The position numbers were made by a program, and so were the translations under genes. The notes under the pieces were generated by a model, which was not told where the DNA came from, ran no database searches, and saw nothing but the letters and a program-made list of their open reading frames with translations. Below are positions 6,199-8,448 of a stretch of DNA of 8,448 nucleotides, piece after piece (positions within the stretch are counted from its first letter, which is position 1; each line of letters starts with the position of its first letter). Source of the DNA: Candidatus Nitrosopumilus sp. (GTDB taxonomy: Archaea; Thermoproteota; Nitrososphaeria; Nitrososphaerales; Nitrosopumilaceae); the NCBI GenBank assembly GCA_022758935.1, contig JAEMQG010000096.1, positions 1 through 8,448 on the forward strand, given 5' to 3'.

Positions 6199-6741
6199 TC
6201 AAGAATTTTTTGCAATCTTGTTCCCCATTGCACCTACAATAATTTCTATTCCAGTTAAAAGCATCTTGATTGATAACAAACCACTTATCAATACTAGTGA
6301 CCAATCAGGATATGCAAATGACACTCCGATCACTGGAACAACAGAGACTCCAACTATGATTTTTGGAATTCTAATTGCTTTTGATTTGCCTTTCTGAGTA
6401 ATTCCTGTTCCAACAAATCCGGCCCCCTGAATAATTATAAATAAAATAATGAGTGAAATTGAGCTAGTTGATGCATCGGTAAAGAATTTTACAAAAAGTC
6501 CGACTGCTATCCCGATAACTCCTATGCTTATATCAACTGATTTTGTAGTTTTAGATTCATCTGTATTTAAAATTCCTTTAAGTATGTTGACAATACCAAT
6601 TACTAATACAGCTATTCCAGGATACATGACGAAAAATGGTGATGGATTTGTTATGTTGAAAAAACGATAGCCTGAAAAAGCAATAAGAGTTCCTCCGATA
6701 ATGTTTTTAATAATTTTTAACTTTTGAGATTTCTGAATCAA
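6199..6741 (-). CDS. Six-helix membrane protein, DUF308/HdeD-like
   Basis: The 180-aa product is strongly hydrophobic with about six membrane helices near residues 12-28, 37-57, 70-87, 94-113, 125-143 and 147-170. They occur in three hairpin-like pairs separated by short polar links (LNTDESKTTKSVD and TQKGKSKAIRI). The glycine-rich helix starts (IGGTLIAFSG, PGIAVLVIGI, GVIGIAVGLF) recall the repeated helix pairs of DUF308/HdeD proteins. HdeD is linked to acid stress in enterobacteria, but that role should not be transferred here. The start is TTG; no ATG or GTG lies between it and the upstream in-frame stop (6772-6774). A TATA-like element upstream would give a short leader of about 8 nt. The family call is tentative; the membrane topology is clear. 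Confidence 0.75.
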   Translation of the reverse strand: MIQKSQKLKIIKNIIGGTLIAFSGYRFFNITNPSPFFVMYPGIAVLVIGIVNILKGILNTDESKTTKSVDISIGVIGIAVGLFVKFFTDASTSSISLIILFIIIQGAGFVGTGITQKGKSKAIRIPKIIVGVSVVPVIGVSFAYPDWSLVLISGLLSIKMLLTGIEIIVGAMGNKIAKNS

Positions 6742-6771
6742 AACTCTTAACTTTTTTAGATTTCCTGCGCG

Positions 6772-6780
6772 TTAAATAAA
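6772..6780 (-). promoter_or_regulatory. TATA-like box for the DUF308-like gene
   Basis: On the minus strand TTTATTTAA is centred about 35 bp before the TTG at 6741, implying a start about 8 nt upstream of the codon. No other TATA-like match lies closer. Confidence 0.35.
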
Positions 6781-6843
6781 TTTGACGATGAAAGTGAAAA
6801 ATCTACCAATACTTGACAAATAATTTTAAAATATCTGAATAGC

Positions 6844-6865
6844 AGAGTAGGGTGGAGCATACTCT
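6844..6865. repeat. Inverted repeat upstream of the three-helix membrane gene
   Basis: AGAGTA (6844-6849) and TACTCT (6860-6865) are perfect inverted arms around a 10-nt G-rich spacer, GGGTGGAGCA. They lie about 53-74 bp before the ATG at 6918, where an activator or BRE-proximal factor could bind. The G-rich spacer stands out in AT-rich surroundings. Confidence 0.4.
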
Positions 6866-6917
6866 AAAGAAAAGATAGAATAAAGGTAGTAGATTATCCA
6901 ATTACGAAAGATTGAAT

Positions 6918-7376
6918 ATGTTCGCCAAATCGATGTTTTTTGCAATAGTTTTAGTTTTGGCCGTTTCATCAGTTTATTCTGTTTATGCACAAAATAATGT
7001 GGGAAATATAATTGACAAAAAAGATCTTGTAGATAGACTTTTTGAGCTTGATAACGAATTGAATCCAACCATTACAGCAACATTGACTGGCCTTTCACTC
7101 ACAGGTGCATCGTTTCTAATGAGTGTTGCACGAGGTGCTAGCGATAGTGAGGCAATTCAAATTCATCTGACAAAAAAATATTTCATCAAAGCTTTCTTTA
7201 TGTTTCTCCTTTGTACTATAATCTTGTTTGTCTTTGATTTTATTGAAATACTAGATCAAAAAACTACTCTTTTGTATACTCTTCTGGATGTAATCGTAAC
7301 ATTTGCACTTTTTGGAATTGGTGTTTATTCTCTTGTAATGGCGGCAAAACATCTATACTCCACATATGGTAAGTAA
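6918..7376 (+). CDS. Membrane protein with signal peptide and three helices, unknown function
   Basis: From the ATG the product is 152 aa. It opens with a Sec-type signal peptide (MFAKSMFFAIVLVLAVSS), with a likely cut after VYA at residue 24, leaving QNN at the new N-terminus. A short polar stretch with acidic residues follows (KKDLVDRLFELDNELNP), then helices near residues 51-71, 90-112 and 117-142. A short basic linker (HLTKKYFIK) separates the first two, so it probably faces the cytoplasm. The tail is short and basic (KHLYSTYGK). A TTG two codons earlier (6912) is in frame but adds nothing, so ATG is preferred. There is no Shine-Dalgarno sequence. I recognise no domain; the layout suggests a small envelope protein. 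Confidence 0.75.
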   Translation: MFAKSMFFAIVLVLAVSSVYSVYAQNNVGNIIDKKDLVDRLFELDNELNPTITATLTGLSLTGASFLMSVARGASDSEAIQIHLTKKYFIKAFFMFLLCTIILFVFDFIEILDQKTTLLYTLLDVIVTFALFGIGVYSLVMAAKHLYSTYGK

Positions 7377-7579
7377 ATAATCTAGTCATAATTTATCATG
7401 TAATGGAACCATTCTCATAACAAATTAGGACATGTTACACATAATATGATGATAATTATCATGGTTTAGTTTCTTTTAATAATTTTGTAAGTTGAGTAAA
7501 ACCGTCATCTTACAGAAAAGTATGGTAAACTAAATGGTAATAATCATCAAGTCGTTACTTTAGAAAACACAGTCAAGCT
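7377..7579. other. Convergent spacer with a perfect palindrome
   Basis: This spacer lies between the convergent membrane-protein gene and the helical-protein gene. It contains a perfect 14-bp palindrome, ATGATAATTATCAT (7449-7462), of the operator type. A start-less open frame of 34 codons (from 7500, running into the next gene) is also present. No tRNA or convincing gene was seen. Confidence 0.4.
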
Positions 7580-8059
7580 TTATGATGTTGTAAGTGGCTT
7601 TTGATTTGGTGGTATCCACCATGAATAACTGGACCAAATTATTTTTGCAAATTCATTCATGTTACTGTTTGTCATTCTCATATTTTGATGCAGCATATTC
7701 AAAACTATCTCTATATGTCTAGTCTGATCTGAATATCTATTTCTTACACCATTACTCCATGCATCAAACATGTCCTGAAATTCTGACTGTGTATCTATCT
7801 TCAAACCCAACTTTGCCAGAAATTTTTGTTGAGAATCAGTAGATACTTTTGCAACATTACCACAAAATTTTATCTGCTCTAGATACAAATTGCAAAATAA
7901 TTCAAAACGTCTTATGACTGTCTTTTCTACTTGTTTTTGAAAATTATCTAAATGACTGTTATATGTAGAAAACTCTGGTATGTTGACTTGTGATTTTTCA
8001 TAATTTGTTTTTAATTCTGCGATCTCTTCGGTTCTTATTGTTTCATGTATTGATGTCAT
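7580..8059 (-). CDS. Helical protein of unknown function (possibly phasin-like)
   Basis: The 159-aa product is almost all alpha-helical. Residues about 8-50 are charged, with a basic patch (KTVIRRFELF at 47-56). The segment LYLEQIKFCGNVAKVSTDSQQKFLAKLGLKID (59-89) looks like an amphipathic helix, and 92-145 continues as long helices (FQDMFDAWSNGVRNRYSDQT, NMLHQNMRMTNSNMNEFAKI). It ends in an aromatic, proline-containing tail (SYSWWIPPNQKP). It has no signal peptide or membrane helix. Long helical bundles with alternating small and aromatic residues are seen in phasins and PhaE-type polyester-synthase partners, but no signature proves this and no PHA gene is nearby. The ATG is 20 nt from a good TATA box (minus strand), so it is leaderless and expressed alone. 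Function unknown. Confidence 0.7.
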   Translation of the reverse strand: MTSIHETIRTEEIAELKTNYEKSQVNIPEFSTYNSHLDNFQKQVEKTVIRRFELFCNLYLEQIKFCGNVAKVSTDSQQKFLAKLGLKIDTQSEFQDMFDAWSNGVRNRYSDQTRHIEIVLNMLHQNMRMTNSNMNEFAKIIWSSYSWWIPPNQKPLTTS

Positions 8060-8075
8060 TTACATTCTAGTCATG

Positions 8076-8189
8076 TTATTGTATAAGAACTAGTGACACA
8101 TTCTCATGAATGAAAGTCAGCACATCATCATGTTTTAGATTTTGTAACTGATAATCTCTGTCCAATAATTCCTGAGATGACGCTGGCAT
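8076..8189 (-). CDS. Possible 37-aa protein
   Basis: An ATG-to-TAA frame encodes MPASSQELLDRDYQLQNLKH then DDVLTFIHENVSLVLIQ. The composition is protein-like, polar and helical, but the frame is short, has an in-frame TGA just upstream, and overlaps the promoter of the next gene. A TATA-like CTTTATAG (minus strand, 8206-8213) sits about 21 bp before it, a little close for a leaderless start. It could be chance or a gene remnant. Confidence 0.25.
   Translation of the reverse strand: MPASSQELLDRDYQLQNLKHDDVLTFIHENVSLVLIQ
8080..8086 (-). promoter_or_regulatory. TATA box of the helical-protein gene
   Basis: On the minus strand TTATACA ends 20 nt before the ATG at 8059, centred about 24 bp upstream. 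That places the transcription start at or next to the start codon, a leaderless arrangement. Confidence 0.5.
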
Positions 8190-8448
8190 TGATCATGTGA
8201 TGGCTCTATAAAGTAATTTGAATCAGCCAAACGATATGTTTGGTTGAATCAAGTTCATGCTATACACCGCAATTTTCTGCCTAAAAAATTACCTCAGTAA
8301 TATTTGAGATATTTTTCTAAATGGAATCACACTTTATGAGCAAATTTGTGCTAGATTTATTATCTCATTATGTAATGTTGTACGTCATAATTTGTTGAAA
8401 GTTTTTAGTAAGTCTTAATTCCTCTATTCACTCATAGTTTTTTGAGCC
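8190..8448. other. Intergenic stretch with inverted repeat, no convincing gene
   Basis: About 260 bp to the window end have stops in all frames at short spacing; the longest plus-strand frame is 25 codons (8321-8398). It contains a TATA-like CTATAAAG (8206-8213), the inverted repeat at 8218-8252, and a short T tract near the end (8439-8444). Confidence 0.5.
8218..8252. repeat. Long imperfect inverted repeat beside a TATA-like box
   Basis: Left arm 8218-8232 and right arm 8238-8252 pair over 15 positions around a GATAT spacer. There is one A-A mismatch and one G-T wobble; the inner six pairs, CCAAAC/GTTTGG, are perfect. It starts 4 bp after CTATAAAG, so the expected plus-strand transcription start (about 8234-8236) falls in the loop. 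That is typical of a repressor operator; as RNA it would be a stable hairpin. Confidence 0.55.

Noticed and set aside
8140..8200. Possible C/D box guide RNA (CTGA followed directly by GATGA near 8172)
   Set aside because: The flanking C and D boxes do not fall at the usual spacing and no terminal stem is seen.
8321..8398. 25-codon plus-strand ORF
   Set aside because: Too short, with no promoter or motif; expected by chance in this composition.
1..8448. tRNA genes, CRISPR arrays, insertion sequences or phage genes
   Set aside because: No cloverleaf-like GC-rich block, no regularly spaced repeats, and no transposase or integrase motifs were found on either strand.

Overview
The window looks like a chromosomal piece of an AT-rich ammonia-oxidising-type archaeon (Nitrososphaerota, Nitrosopumilus-like). 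The evidence is an archaeosine-type tRNA-guanine transglycosylase, a Kae1 t6A synthase, a Fap7/AK6-type kinase, low G+C, TATA-like boxes about 25 bp before start codons, frequent TTG starts and an almost complete lack of Shine-Dalgarno sequences (leaderless style). The lineage is inferred from gene content and style, not from a database match.

Left part (1-4550) is housekeeping. It opens with the 3' end of a ferredoxin-like gene (+). A convergent minus-strand pair follows, AK6/Fap7-like kinase then tgtA, transcribed leftward from about 2302. A 72-bp divergent promoter region separates this pair from a plus-strand pair, a YchF/Obg-type P-loop GTPase with a TGS domain and kae1, whose genes are 1 bp apart. 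All four act on tRNA modification (archaeosine at position 15, t6A at position 37), ribosome assembly or translation, so this is a compact translation-quality block.

Right part (4544-8448) is made of small, loosely packed, poorly known genes with long AT-rich spacers. In order these are: a small GRAM/PH-like protein (-) whose 3' end overlaps kae1 by 7 bp; a two-gene type II toxin-antitoxin-like module (48-aa antitoxin candidate plus RelE/YafQ-like toxin, +) behind a clear TATA box; a cytoplasmic Ig-like beta-sandwich protein (+); a six-helix DUF308/HdeD-like membrane protein (-); a signal-peptide-bearing three-helix membrane protein (+); and an all-helical 159-aa protein of unknown function (-). 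The last 390 bp carry no convincing gene, only a possible 37-aa reading frame and a strong inverted repeat beside a TATA-like box.

No tRNA, rRNA, CRISPR array, insertion sequence or phage gene was seen. The most notable items are the toxin-antitoxin-like pair, the apparent absence of a PUA domain in TgtA, the Asp-for-Cys ferredoxin motif, a Cys in place of Asn in the Kae1 metal loop, and several hairpins or palindromes at gene starts that could be operators.
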